Assembly: GCA_937925595.1 (NCBI GenBank)
Contig: CALALQ010000405.1
Coordinates: 1-40,371 of the forward strand
DNA: 40,371 bases
Reading direction: 5' to 3'
DNA from: an uncultured Demequina sp.
Lineage (GTDB): Bacteria > Actinomycetota > Actinomycetes > Actinomycetales > Demequinaceae
The position numbers and the translations under genes are program-made. Under the pieces are notes generated by a model. The model worked only from the letters and a program-made list of their open reading frames with translations, searched no databases and was not told the origin of the DNA. This document shows positions 8,039 through 15,888 of the stretch, in pieces. How positions within the stretch are numbered: position 1 is the stretch's first letter; each line of letters begins with the position of its first letter.

Positions 8039-9561
8039 GCTGTGGGAACGGGCCGGATGGTCGGCAGGCCAAGGCTCACGGGACCGGCGGAGCCGCCGGT
8101 GCCGCATGAGTCGCCGCAGCCGCCGCCGTCGTGCTCATGCTCGCCGGCCTGCACGGAGTCCCACACATCGCCCGCGCGAGTGCGTCGCACCTGGTAGGTG
8201 CCGCCCGCGATGCCCGAGTCTGCGACCAGGTGGTGTGGGGCGCCGTACGTGACGTCCACCGTCACGAAGTCGCCGGGGCGCGGAGTCTCTGCGCCGTCGG
8301 GGACGCTGAAGTGCACCAGGCGGTTGTCTGGGGCGCGACCGCTCAGGCGAGCGTGGGCGCCATCCTTGCGGCCTCCCACCTGGCCGCTCGTGTCGAGCAC
8401 GAGCAACTCGACGGTGCGGCCAACGATCTGCTGGTTCTCCTCGAGTCCAATCCGCTCTTGGAGCGCGAGCAGGCGCTCGAACCGCTCCTGCACCACCTCC
8501 TTGGGCAGGGTGGGCAGCTCAAACGCGGGGGTGCCGGGGCGCGGGCTGTACTGGAACGTGAACGCGGAGGAGAACCGCGAGGCCTCGACCACGCGCAGGG
8601 TCTCCTGGAAGTCCTCCTCCGTCTCCCCAGGGAAGCCGACGATGATGTCCGTGGTGATCGCAGCGTCGGGCATGGCGGCGCGCACCCGCTCGAGGATGCC
8701 AAGGAACTTCTCCGAGCGGTACGAACGGCGCATGGCGCGCAGCACCGCATCCGAACCCGACTGCAGCGGCATGTGCAGGCTGGGCATGACGTTGGGCGTT
8801 TCGGCCATCGCCGCGATGACGTCATCAGTGAAGGCGGCAGGGTGCGGGGATGTGAAGCGCACGCGCTCAAGGCCCTCGATGTCGCCGCAAGCGCGCAGCA
8901 GCTTGGCAAAGGCCGCGCGGTCTCCGAAGCCCACGCCGTAGGAGTTGACGTTCTGGCCCAGCAGCGTGATCTCCACGGCGCCCTGGGCAACAAGGGCCGA
9001 CGCTTCGGCAAGGATCTCTCCCGGCCTCCTGTCGCGCTCCTTGCCTCGCAGGCTGGGGACGATGCAGAACGTGCACGTGTTGTTGCAGCCCACCGAGATC
9101 GACACCCAGCCAGAGGCGATCGCATCGCGGCGGCTCGGCAGCGTCGAGGGGAAGGTCTTGAGGGACTCCTCGATCTCCACCTGCGCCTCAGCGTTGTGGC
9201 GAGCGCGTTCGAGCAGGACGGGAAGAACGTCGATGTTGTGCGTTCCGAAGACCACGTCCACCCATGGCGCGCGTTCGACGATCTCGCCGCGGTCCTTCTG
9301 CGCGAGGCAGCCGCCCACGGCAATCTGCATTCCGGGGTTCGTGGACTTCGCGTGGGCCAGCTGGCCGAGGTTGCCGTAGAGGCGGTTGGCGGCGTTCTCA
9401 CGCACGGCGCACGTGTTGATGACCACGACGTCGGCGATCTCCGTGCCCGCGGGCGCGGCGGTGAAGCCGGCGCCTTCGAGCAGGCCGGCCATGCGCTCGG
9501 AGTCGTGGACGTTCATCTGACAGCCGAGCGTCTTGACGACGTAGGTGGGCGTAGTGGTCAT
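8035..9561 (-). CDS. miaB: tRNA methylthiotransferase MiaB
   Basis: MiaB is a radical-SAM enzyme that adds a methylthio group at C2 of i6A37 in tRNA. The 508-residue protein has an N-terminal UPF0004 domain with Fe-S ligands Cys14, Cys51 and Cys85, the radical-SAM motif CNNTCTFC (Cys159, 163, 166), and a C-terminal TRAM domain (about 370-440). Beyond the TRAM domain is an extra tail of about 50 residues with a His/Cys-rich segment ([13 protein letters not shown]) and a Gly/Pro end. The gene starts 4 bp after the rny stop and overlaps miaA. Confidence 0.96.
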   Translation of the reverse strand: MTTTPTYVVKTLGCQMNVHDSERMAGLLEGAGFTAAPAGTEIADVVVINTCAVRENAANRLYGNLGQLAHAKSTNPGMQIAVGGCLAQKDRGEIVERAPWVDVVFGTHNIDVLPVLLERARHNAEAQVEIEESLKTFPSTLPSRRDAIASGWVSISVGCNNTCTFCIVPSLRGKERDRRPGEILAEASALVAQGAVEITLLGQNVNSYGVGFGDRAAFAKLLRACGDIEGLERVRFTSPHPAAFTDDVIAAMAETPNVMPSLHMPLQSGSDAVLRAMRRSYRSEKFLGILERVRAAMPDAAITTDIIVGFPGETEEDFQETLRVVEASRFSSAFTFQYSPRPGTPAFELPTLPKEVVQERFERLLALQERIGLEENQQIVGRTVELLVLDTSGQVGGRKDGAHARLSGRAPDNRLVHFSVPDGAETPRPGDFVTVDVTYGAPHHLVADSGIAGGTYQVRRTRAGDVWDSVQAGEHEHDGGGCGDSCGTGGSAGPVSLGLPTIRPVPTA

Positions 9562-9565
9562 CGCG

Positions 9566-11026
9566 TTAGTTTGCGACGGCCTCCGCGCGCAGTTCGCGAA
9601 TGACCGTCACCTTGATCTCTCCGGGGACGCTGAATTCTTTGCTGATGTGCTCGGCAATTGTACGTGCGAGCTGCTGTGCCCCGTCGTCGTCCACCTCGTT
9701 GGGCTCGACGATCACGCGCACCTCGCGCCCCGCGGACATCGCGAGGGCGCGGCTCACGCCCGTGTGCTCGGTGACGAACTTCTCAAGGGACTCCATGCGC
9801 TCGAGGTAGCCGTCGAGGTCTTCGCGGCGGGCGCCAGGGCGGGATGCGGAGACGGCGTCGGCGATCTGCACGATCACGGCCTCGACGGTCTCTGGCGCGA
9901 CCTCGTCGTGATGCGCGGCGATCGCATTGACGACGGCGGCGTCCTCGCCGTGAATGCGGGCGATCTCCGCTCCGATTGCGGCGTGAGTGCCCTCGCGCTC
10001 TCCCGTGAAGGCCTTGCCGATGTCATGGAGGAAGGCACCGCGGCGAGCAAGGTCGACGTCTGCCCCAAGCATCTCGGCAAGTGCCACGGCGATCTGCGCG
10101 GTCTCAACAAGGTGCGACAGCACGTTCTGGCCGTAAGACGTGCGCAGGCGAAGGCGACCAATCGTCTCGATCAGCTCCTGGTCAACGCCGCGCAGGCCCA
10201 CTGCGGCAATCGCGTCGAGTCCCGCCTCCATGTGGCGCTGATGGGCGCCAGCGACCGCCTTGGCGTACTCAAGTTCGACGCGATGGGGCTGGATGCGGCC
10301 ATCCTCGACCAGGGCTCGCAACGCGACCTCTGCGTTCTCGCGGCGTTCGACGTCGAAGGAGGACAGCTGCACCGCGTCGACGCCTTCTTCCACGATGACG
10401 TTGACGCCGGTGAGGGCCTCGAAAGCGCGGATGTTGCGACCCTCGCGGCCGATGATGCGGCCCTTCATCTCCTCGGAGGGAAGGTCGATCCACGTGACAG
10501 AGGCCTGCGCGGTGGTGGAGCCAACCTGTCGCTGCATCGCCTCAACGAGGAGCTCGCGCGCCCGAGCATCGGCCTCGCGGCGCACCGTGCGCTCAATGCG
10601 GCGGCGCTCCATCGCAAGTTCCGATTCCATCTCAGCGCGAAGGCGAGTCGTCAGTTCCGCCTTCGCCTCCTCCACGGACAGGCCAGCGACCTCGGCGATT
10701 CGGCGCGTCAGCTCCTTCTCGAGCGCGGCGCGCTCCTCCGCGAGCCGGCGCTCATCGCGAGCCACAACGGTGACGCGCTCGTCGAGCTGGCGGGCGTACT
10801 GCTGGTGCGCGCGGTGGTCTGCCGCGGCGTCCTTCTCGCGCTGCGCGACGCGCTCTTCACGGCGCTGCGCTTCAGTGAGCCGGGCGCGAGCGTCCTCGCG
10901 AAGATCTTCGACTTCCTTCTTCGCGGATTCGCGGATCGCCTCCGCCTCGCGACGGGCGAAGAAGACCAGCAAAAGGGCGACAAGGGACGCGCCAAGGAGC
11001 AGCAGAATCACTGCAACGGGTTCCAC
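9566..11026 (-). CDS. rny: Ribonuclease Y
   Basis: RNase Y is a membrane-anchored endoribonuclease that starts mRNA decay. The 486-residue protein has an N-terminal membrane helix (about 3-23), a long Glu/Arg-rich coiled coil (about 26-160), a KH domain ([15 protein letters not shown], 189-203) and an HD metal-dependent phosphohydrolase domain with HD at 334-335 (FLHDIGKA). The start is GTG 11026 with GAGGGGAG upstream, 14 bp after recX. The family usually has 500-520 residues; the coiled coil here is slightly short. Confidence 0.96.
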   Translation of the reverse strand: MEPVAVILLLLGASLVALLLVFFARREAEAIRESAKKEVEDLREDARARLTEAQRREERVAQREKDAAADHRAHQQYARQLDERVTVVARDERRLAEERAALEKELTRRIAEVAGLSVEEAKAELTTRLRAEMESELAMERRRIERTVRREADARARELLVEAMQRQVGSTTAQASVTWIDLPSEEMKGRIIGREGRNIRAFEALTGVNVIVEEGVDAVQLSSFDVERRENAEVALRALVEDGRIQPHRVELEYAKAVAGAHQRHMEAGLDAIAAVGLRGVDQELIETIGRLRLRTSYGQNVLSHLVETAQIAVALAEMLGADVDLARRGAFLHDIGKAFTGEREGTHAAIGAEIARIHGEDAAVVNAIAAHHDEVAPETVEAVIVQIADAVSASRPGARREDLDGYLERMESLEKFVTEHTGVSRALAMSAGREVRVIVEPNEVDDDGAQQLARTIAEHISKEFSVPGEIKVTVIRELRAEAVAN

Positions 11027-11040
11027 AGTGCTCCCCTCGG

Positions 11041-11577
11041 CTAGTAGTCGTCACCTGCCTTATCGGCACGTTGCCAGTCTTTCACGACTGAAAAAGCGCT
11101 CGAAGGTGAGTATCCGCGCCTCGCGAGCATGCCTACGACGCGCCGGACCTTGACCGCTGGGTCGAGATGTCCCAGAGAGTCCCATTTCTTCCGCGCGAGT
11201 TCACGCGCGCGGTCATCGATCGCGTCATCAATCGGCTCGAGCGCGGCCTCGATGTCGGCGGGCTCGAAGCCCTTGCGCTGCAGCTCAAGGCGGATCGCCC
11301 GCGGTGCGAGCCCCCGCTCGTTATGGCGGGTGCGCGCGATCTGCGCGGCGAGCGCGGCGTCGTCGAGCAGCCCCACCTCGACGTAGCGAGCGATGAGCGA
11401 GTCGGCCAGTGCGGGCTCCACGCCCTTCTCGACGAGGCGGGAGCGCAGCTGCGCGCACGACTTGGGTGAGTGCGTGAGGATCCTCAGCGCGATCTCACGT
11501 GCGCGCTCGGCGGGGTCCACCGATGTCGTGGAGGTGTCCTCCCGCCGAGCGCGAGCCTTCGTGTCAGAACGGGGCAT
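11041..11577 (-). CDS. recX: Regulatory protein RecX
   Basis: RecX binds RecA filaments and limits RecA ATPase and strand exchange. The 178-residue protein has three-helix repeats typical of the family, including [19 protein letters not shown] and [16 protein letters not shown], after a basic N-terminus. ATG at 11577 lies inside the end of recA (14-bp overlap, different frame), so translation is probably coupled to recA and expression follows the recA SOS promoter. Confidence 0.95.
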   Translation of the reverse strand: MPRSDTKARARREDTSTTSVDPAERAREIALRILTHSPKSCAQLRSRLVEKGVEPALADSLIARYVEVGLLDDAALAAQIARTRHNERGLAPRAIRLELQRKGFEPADIEAALEPIDDAIDDRARELARKKWDSLGHLDPAVKVRRVVGMLARRGYSPSSAFSVVKDWQRADKAGDDY

Positions 11578-12649
11578 CTTCCTTGGCTACTGCCTTGGTG
11601 AACTCGTCCTCGGCGGCGACCGCAGGGGCCTGCGACTCCTCGCCCACTGCCACCGCACCGATGCCGAGCTTGGACTTGATCTTGCCCTCGATCTCCGCGG
11701 CAAGAGCCGGGTTGTCCTTGAGGAACTGGCGGGCGTTCTCCTTGCCCTGGCCCAACTGATCGCCCTCGTACGTGTACCAAGATCCGGACTTCTTGACGAA
11801 GCCGTGCTCCACACCGAGGTCGATGATGCCTCCCTCAGTGGAGATGCCCTGGCCGTAGAGGATGTCGAACTCTGCCTGCTTGAACGGCGGGGCCATCTTG
11901 TTCTTGACGACCTTCACGCGAGTGCGGTTGCCGACGGGCTCCGTGCCCTCCTTGAGCGTCTCGATGCGACGCACGTCGAGGCGGACGGAGGCATAGAACT
12001 TGAGCGCCTTTCCACCCGTGGTGGTCTCGGGAGAGCCGAAGAACACGCCGATCTTCTCGCGCAGCTGGTTGATGAAGATCGCGGTGGTGCCGGTCGAGTT
12101 GAGCGCACCGGTGATCTTGCGCAGCGCCTGCGACATGAGGCGCGCCTGCAGACCCACGTGGCTGTCGCCCATCTCGCCCTCGATCTCGGCCTTGGGCACG
12201 AGGGCCGCTACGGAGTCGATGACGAGAATGTCGACGCCGCCGGAGCGGATCAGGATGTCCGCGATCTCGAGCGCCTGCTCACCGGTGTCGGGCTGCGACA
12301 CGATGAGGTTGTCGGTGTCCACGCCGAGCTTCTTCGCGTACTCGGGGTCGAGGGCGTGCTCCGCGTCGATGAAGGCGGCCGTTCCGCCGGCCTTCTGCGC
12401 GTTGGCAACGGCGTGCAGTGCGACCGTGGTCTTACCGGAGGACTCCGGTCCGTAGATCTCGATGATGCGTCCGCGGGGAAGGCCGCCGATGCCGAGAGCG
12501 ATGTCGAGCGCGATGGATCCCGTGGGAATCGCCTCGACGGCGACGCGCTCGTGCTCGCCAAGGCGCATCACAGAGCCCTTGCCGAACTGCCTGTCAATCT
12601 GTCCGAGCGCCGCCTCAAGAGCCTTGGAGCGGTCTGCCGCGTTCGCCAT
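11564..12649 (-). CDS. recA: Recombinase RecA
   Basis: RecA forms filaments on single-stranded DNA, carries out strand exchange and triggers LexA self-cleavage. The 361-residue product has Walker A GPESSGKT (67-74), the DNA-binding loop segments ([12 protein letters not shown] and the [11 protein letters not shown] region) and an acidic C-terminal tail. No intein is present. I start at ATG 12649 ([15 protein letters not shown]) to match the family N-terminus; an in-frame ATG at 12676 would add nine residues. Neither start has a strong ribosome site. A perfect SOS box lies about 140 bp upstream, and recX overlaps the 3' end. Confidence 0.98.
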   Translation of the reverse strand: MANAADRSKALEAALGQIDRQFGKGSVMRLGEHERVAVEAIPTGSIALDIALGIGGLPRGRIIEIYGPESSGKTTVALHAVANAQKAGGTAAFIDAEHALDPEYAKKLGVDTDNLIVSQPDTGEQALEIADILIRSGGVDILVIDSVAALVPKAEIEGEMGDSHVGLQARLMSQALRKITGALNSTGTTAIFINQLREKIGVFFGSPETTTGGKALKFYASVRLDVRRIETLKEGTEPVGNRTRVKVVKNKMAPPFKQAEFDILYGQGISTEGGIIDLGVEHGFVKKSGSWYTYEGDQLGQGKENARQFLKDNPALAAEIEGKIKSKLGIGAVAVGEESQAPAVAAEDEFTKAVAKEDAPF

Positions 12650-12783
12650 GTCATGTCCATTCGTCCGTGGCATCACTGCCGCAATTACCTACGTCAGTGA
12701 CGCTACCTGCCGCCTCTGACACGACGCCTTCCGGCCCTGCGAACCTGTGGAACGACTCCCCGGTGCGACGCCTTGTGGATACG

Positions 12784-12789
12784 ACTGTA
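12784..12789 (-). promoter_or_regulatory. Putative -10 of recA
   Basis: TACAGT on the minus strand adjoins the SOS box; TTCCCA at 12808-12813 could be a weak -35 with an 18-bp spacer. The box would then occupy the spacer. This implies a leader of about 130 nt. Confidence 0.45.
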
Positions 12790-12790
12790 A

Positions 12791-12806
12791 TCGAACGCGT
12801 GTTCGA
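12791..12806. promoter_or_regulatory. LexA (SOS) box of recA, perfect match
   Basis: TCGAACGCGTGTTCGA matches all fixed positions of TCGAAC-N4-GTTCGA and is itself a perfect 16-bp palindrome. It lies between recA and the DUF3046 gene. Confidence 0.95.
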
Positions 12807-12830
12807 ATGGGAAGCGACACGCCGTGCGGT

Positions 12831-13064
12831 TCAGCGCCGCGGCGGCACGATTCTCGCGGGATCCCTGCCCGCGCGATCAGCAAGCGGCACCTGCGCCTCA
12901 TCGCACCAGGCATGCCACACGACACGCGGCGCCACCCCCGCCTCGAGGGCGGCCTGGGGCGTGAGCGAATCAAGCGCGGTCAGCGACAGTTCGCGCGCAT
13001 AGGTGCGGGAGTATGCAGAGCCGAACACAGCGTCGGCGAGTTCCCAGAACTCGCTGACGCGCAC
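12831..13064 (-). CDS. DUF3046 family protein (77 aa)
   Basis: The protein begins MRVSEFWELADAVFG and contains LTALDSLTPQAALEAGVAPRVVWHAWCDE, the pattern of the actinobacterial DUF3046 family, small proteins of unknown function encoded next to recA. The start is GTG 13064, sharing one base with the stop of the upstream regulator gene (TAGTG), which suggests coupling. It has no signal or membrane segment. Its constant position beside recA and clgR suggests a link to stress or repair, but nothing in the sequence defines a role. Confidence 0.9.
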   Translation of the reverse strand: MRVSEFWELADAVFGSAYSRTYARELSLTALDSLTPQAALEAGVAPRVVWHAWCDEAQVPLADRAGRDPARIVPPRR

Positions 13065-13375
13065 TAGCGGCCGCGAATCGAGCCGAGCAGCTCGGGAACG
13101 GTGTCCGGGATCGACGGGAGCACCGGAACGTCCTGCATCGCCTCTGCCGCGGCAAAGCGGTCGGAGACCTCGTGCAGGATGACAGACATCGGGACGTCAA
13201 GCGCCTCGCAGATCGAGGCAAGCAGCTCCGAAGACGCTTCCTTCTGGCCGCGCTCAACCTCGGACAGGTAGCCGAGCGACACGCGCGCGCCGGAGGAGAT
13301 GTCGCGCAGCGTCTTGCCCTGCATCAGGCGTGCGTCACGGAGGACATCGCCAATCTCATTGCGCAGAACAGGCAT
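13064..13375 (-). CDS. clgR: XRE-family regulator, ClgR-like
   Basis: The 103-residue protein has a helix-turn-helix of XRE type at about residues 6-63 ([33 protein letters not shown], described here only by family pattern) and a short C-terminal segment. ClgR in actinobacteria activates clp protease genes and other proteostasis or repair genes; the position between cinA and recA fits that family. ATG 13375 follows GAGGGGAGGG. A perfect 7-bp inverted repeat lies 62 bp upstream and may be its promoter region or an operator. Identity as ClgR rather than another XRE regulator rests on synteny and the core motif. Confidence 0.85.
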   Translation of the reverse strand: MPVLRNEIGDVLRDARLMQGKTLRDISSGARVSLGYLSEVERGQKEASSELLASICEALDVPMSVILHEVSDRFAAAEAMQDVPVLPSIPDTVPELLGSIRGR

Positions 13376-13437
13376 TCGCCCTCCCCTCATCGTCTGTGCG
13401 TTCATCATGACTTACGCAACGCACATTACCTCACAGT

Positions 13438-13455
13438 TGTTCCATTCTTGGAACA
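13438..13455. promoter_or_regulatory. Inverted repeat between cinA and the ClgR-like gene
   Basis: TGTTCCA-TTCT-TGGAACA is a perfect 7-bp inverted repeat in unusually AT-rich sequence for this window, flanked by a direct repeat ACAGTTGTT (13433-13441 and 13453-13461). With no T tract it looks more like an operator or promoter element than a terminator. Confidence 0.5.
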
Positions 13456-13460
13456 GTTGT

Positions 13461-13934
13461 TTACCCGATTTCGCCCACAGCATGCGCATAGGCCTCGAGC
13501 GCGTCGGCGACCGCGGCGCGCTGCACGGCCCCGCGCGGCCCGTCGTGGTGCCGCTCCCAGGCCACTTCCCCATTCGGCCCGACGCTGGCCACACACACCG
13601 TCCCAGCTGGCTTTCCGCCGTGAGGCTCAGGCCCGGCGGCTCCGGTTGTCGCGGCGCCGACCTCGGCGCCGAACATCTCGCGCACGCGCTTGGCCATCGC
13701 GATCGCTGTCTCCCTGCTCACCACGCCGTGGGCCTCAATGATCGCGGGGTCCACGCCGAGCACGTCTTCCTTCACTCCAACGGTGTAGGTGACGATTCCG
13801 CCGAGCACGACCTCAGAGGAGCCGGGAACGGACACGAGCGCCGTGCACAGCGCTCCCCCGGTGAGCGACTCGGCGCAAGCGAGCGTGAGGCCGCGGTCCA
13901 TCGCGGCCTGGATGACCTCCTCAGGCGTCGTCAT
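13461..13934 (-). CDS. cinA: CinA-family nicotinamide-nucleotide amidohydrolase (C-terminal domain only)
   Basis: The 157-residue protein is the stand-alone CinA C-terminal domain (PncC type), which deamidates NMN to NaMN. It shows the conserved AESLTGGAL near residue 20, GGIVTYTVGVKEDVLGV and TTGAAGPEPHGGKPAGTV. ATG 13934 is chosen because CAGGAG lies about 10 nt upstream and it overlaps the end of pgsA by 14 bp in another frame; ATG 13943 would have the ribosome site only one base away. It is part of the pgsA-cinA-clgR-DUF3046-recA order seen in many actinobacteria. Confidence 0.93.
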   Translation of the reverse strand: MTTPEEVIQAAMDRGLTLACAESLTGGALCTALVSVPGSSEVVLGGIVTYTVGVKEDVLGVDPAIIEAHGVVSRETAIAMAKRVREMFGAEVGAATTGAAGPEPHGGKPAGTVCVASVGPNGEVAWERHHDGPRGAVQRAAVADALEAYAHAVGEIG

Positions 13935-14493
13935 CTGCGACATGCTCCTGCTCGGGGAGGCGGCGCGCCTTGGCAAGTCGCGCCTCGTAGTCGATCCACG
14001 TGATCACGGCGACCGCCACGGACGCGACGAGCAGCCACCAAGCGGTGGTGGTGACGGCCTCGTTGTCGATGGGCAGCAGATACAGCGACATGGACAGCAG
14101 CTGCAGCACGGTCTTGATCTTTCCGCCTCTCGAGGCGGGAATGACGGCCCGGTGCACCACCTGGATGCGCCCCACCGTCACGACCACTTCGCGCACGAAC
14201 AGCACCGCAAGCGGCCACCACGGCACCCCGTCGGTTATGACGAGCATGAGCAGCGTGCCAAGCACGAGCGCCTTGTCAGCGATGGGATCCGCGAGCTTGC
14301 CGAACGACGTGATGACGTGCCAGCGGCGGGCGAGGTAGCCGTCGAGGAAGTCGGTGGCTGCGGCGACGACAAAGACGACGAGCGCCCACGCTCGCGCAGA
14401 GCCCTTGTCTCCACCGTCGATGCCGAGCAGGACCATGACAATCGGCACCGCGACGAGCCTGGCCCACGTCAGCCAGTTAGGCAGCCGTTCCAT
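13921..14493 (-). CDS. pgsA: CDP-alcohol phosphatidyltransferase, phosphatidylglycerophosphate synthase type
   Basis: The 190-residue integral membrane enzyme probably makes phosphatidylglycerophosphate from CDP-diacylglycerol and glycerol-3-phosphate. The signature D-x2-DG-x2-AR-x8-G-x3-D-x3-D is complete (DFLDGYLAR then GKLADPIAD, about residues 48-73), and about five membrane segments are visible. ATG 14493 is 6 nt downstream of TATGGT (14500-14505), so the mRNA may be leaderless. The open frame continues far upstream, but the family N-terminus (MERLPNWLTWARL) fixes the start. It overlaps cinA by 14 bp. Confidence 0.93.
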   Translation of the reverse strand: MERLPNWLTWARLVAVPIVMVLLGIDGGDKGSARAWALVVFVVAAATDFLDGYLARRWHVITSFGKLADPIADKALVLGTLLMLVITDGVPWWPLAVLFVREVVVTVGRIQVVHRAVIPASRGGKIKTVLQLLSMSLYLLPIDNEAVTTTAWWLLVASVAVAVITWIDYEARLAKARRLPEQEHVADDDA

Positions 14494-14499
14494 GGCATC

Positions 14500-14505
14500 A
14501 CCATA
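14500..14505 (-). promoter_or_regulatory. -10 element for leaderless pgsA
   Basis: TATGGT on the minus strand, 6 nt before the ATG at 14493, within a 54-bp divergent gap that also holds the capA-like -10. Confidence 0.55.
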
Positions 14506-14535
14506 GTGCCGTCCGGCGACGTGTCTTGCGACCGG

Positions 14536-14541
14536 GATAAT
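14536..14541 (+). promoter_or_regulatory. -10 element for the leaderless CapA-like gene
   Basis: GATAAT lies 6 nt before ATG 14548; no ribosome site intervenes. Confidence 0.6.
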
Positions 14542-14547
14542 GTGCGC

Positions 14548-15870
14548 ATGGCTCGCCGCAACCCCGCCCACGCCTCTTCGACGCAGAAGCTCATCGGAGC
14601 GGGCGCAGCGACCGCTGTGGCGGCCATCCTCGGCATCGTCGGGGCGGTCGCCGTCGCCGGGCCTCCGAGCACAGAGCCGACGACGAAGGCTGAGCAGCCC
14701 ACAGCGTCGGCCACCCCCAAGGTCACGCCGAGCGAAGCTGAATCCCCCTCCCCCAGCCCCACGCCCACGGTGGAGCCTGACCTGGTGTTCTCGATCATCA
14801 CCGCTGGCGACATGCTCACGCATGTGCCAGTCATGAACTCGGCGCGCACCAAGAACGGCTACGACTTCTCCAAGCAGTTCAAGCCCACGCAGGACTTCAT
14901 TGAGGGTGCTGACATTGCGATCTGCCATATGGAGGTGCCGGTGGCGCCCAAGGGTCAGAAGCCGTCCGGGTACCCCATGTTCGCGGCCCCTCGCCAGCTT
15001 GTGACGGACCTCGCGGAGGCCGGATGGGATGGCTGCTCCACGGCCTCGAACCACAGTGTTGACCGTCGCTTCGCGGGCATCGAGGCGACCCTTGCCGCGT
15101 TCGAGGCAGAGGGAATGGGCCACTCCGGCACCGCTCGCTCCAAGGACGAGTCGACGCAGGTGCAGTACTACAGCGTCACGCAGGGCGATCGCACCGTGAA
15201 GGTCGCGAACATCTCGTTCGCCTATGGCCTCAATGGCCTGCCCAAGCCCGATGGCAAGCCGTGGGCGGTGAACACCTTCAACATGGATGCCGCGGACGTC
15301 TCGCCCATCCTCGAGGCGGCTGAGGACGCGCGCAAGGACGGCGCCGACATCGTCGTGGCTTCCGTGCACTGCTGCGTCGAGTACCGCACGGAGCCGGGCT
15401 CAGTGCAGACCTCGATCGCCAAGCAGATCGCCAAGTCCGGCCTGGTCGATCTCTATGTGGGCCACCACGCTCACGTTCCGCAGCCCATTCGCCTGCTCGA
15501 AGGCGGCCCACAGGGCAAGGGAATGTGGACCGCGTACGGCCTTGGCAACTTCATCTCGAATCAGGACGTCACCACGGTGGGCGTCAAACAGAGCGCGAGT
15601 GGCGTGATGATGACCGCCACCTTCACCGTCTCCCCTGAAGGCGATGTGGACGTCGACGTCAAGTGGACTGCGGTCACGGTAGACCGCAAGGGCAAGCACA
15701 TCGTCTACCCCATCACCAAGGACAGCGGCAAGGCAGGAACGCTCAGCGCCAAGACGGTCAACGAGCGCTGGAAGCTCGTGAAGGACGCCGTGGGCCCGGA
15801 AGCCAAGGAGCTCAAGGAGCCTCCCGTTTCGCACCCCGTCACCCTTGAGGTGAGCGTCCGCCAGCCATAG
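14548..15870 (+). CDS. CapA-family (poly-gamma-glutamate/capsule type) metallophosphatase, membrane-anchored
   Basis: The 440-residue protein has a basic N-terminus, one hydrophobic segment (about 14-38) and a Ser/Thr/Pro-rich linker (about 40-75), so the catalytic domain is probably outside the cell. From about residue 78 it matches CapA/PgsA metallophosphatase-like proteins: AGDMLTH, a Glu in HMEVPV, SNHSVD and GHHAHVPQP. The usual His-Trp-Gly before Glu-Tyr is replaced by VHCCVEY. Members help make poly-gamma-glutamate or capsule, but actinobacterial copies like this often stand alone with no pgsBC genes, as here, so the substrate is unknown. It converges on the GGDEF-EAL gene. Confidence 0.85.
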   Translation: MARRNPAHASSTQKLIGAGAATAVAAILGIVGAVAVAGPPSTEPTTKAEQPTASATPKVTPSEAESPSPSPTPTVEPDLVFSIITAGDMLTHVPVMNSARTKNGYDFSKQFKPTQDFIEGADIAICHMEVPVAPKGQKPSGYPMFAAPRQLVTDLAEAGWDGCSTASNHSVDRRFAGIEATLAAFEAEGMGHSGTARSKDESTQVQYYSVTQGDRTVKVANISFAYGLNGLPKPDGKPWAVNTFNMDAADVSPILEAAEDARKDGADIVVASVHCCVEYRTEPGSVQTSIAKQIAKSGLVDLYVGHHAHVPQPIRLLEGGPQGKGMWTAYGLGNFISNQDVTTVGVKQSASGVMMTATFTVSPEGDVDVDVKWTAVTVDRKGKHIVYPITKDSGKAGTLSAKTVNERWKLVKDAVGPEAKELKEPPVSHPVTLEVSVRQP

Positions 15871-15888
15871 GCCCGACGCTGTGGCGGA
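15857..15888. terminator. Possible hairpin at the CapA-like/GGDEF-EAL convergence
   Basis: TCCGCCA (15857-15863) pairs with TGGCGGA (15882-15888) across an 18-nt loop that spans the plus-strand stop codon. The long loop and absence of a T tract make termination doubtful. Confidence 0.3.

Noticed and set aside
8131..9603. A 490-codon plus-strand frame opposite miaB
   Set aside because: It is antisense to a clear MiaB with all Fe-S cysteines and has no motif of its own.
9545..11044. A 499-codon plus-strand frame opposite rny
   Set aside because: It lies wholly antisense to RNase Y, whose KH and HD motifs are intact; no domain is recognised in it.
14494..15369. Upstream extension of the pgsA frame
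   Set aside because: It is antisense to the CapA-like gene, and the pgsA family N-terminus and -10 element place the start at 14493.
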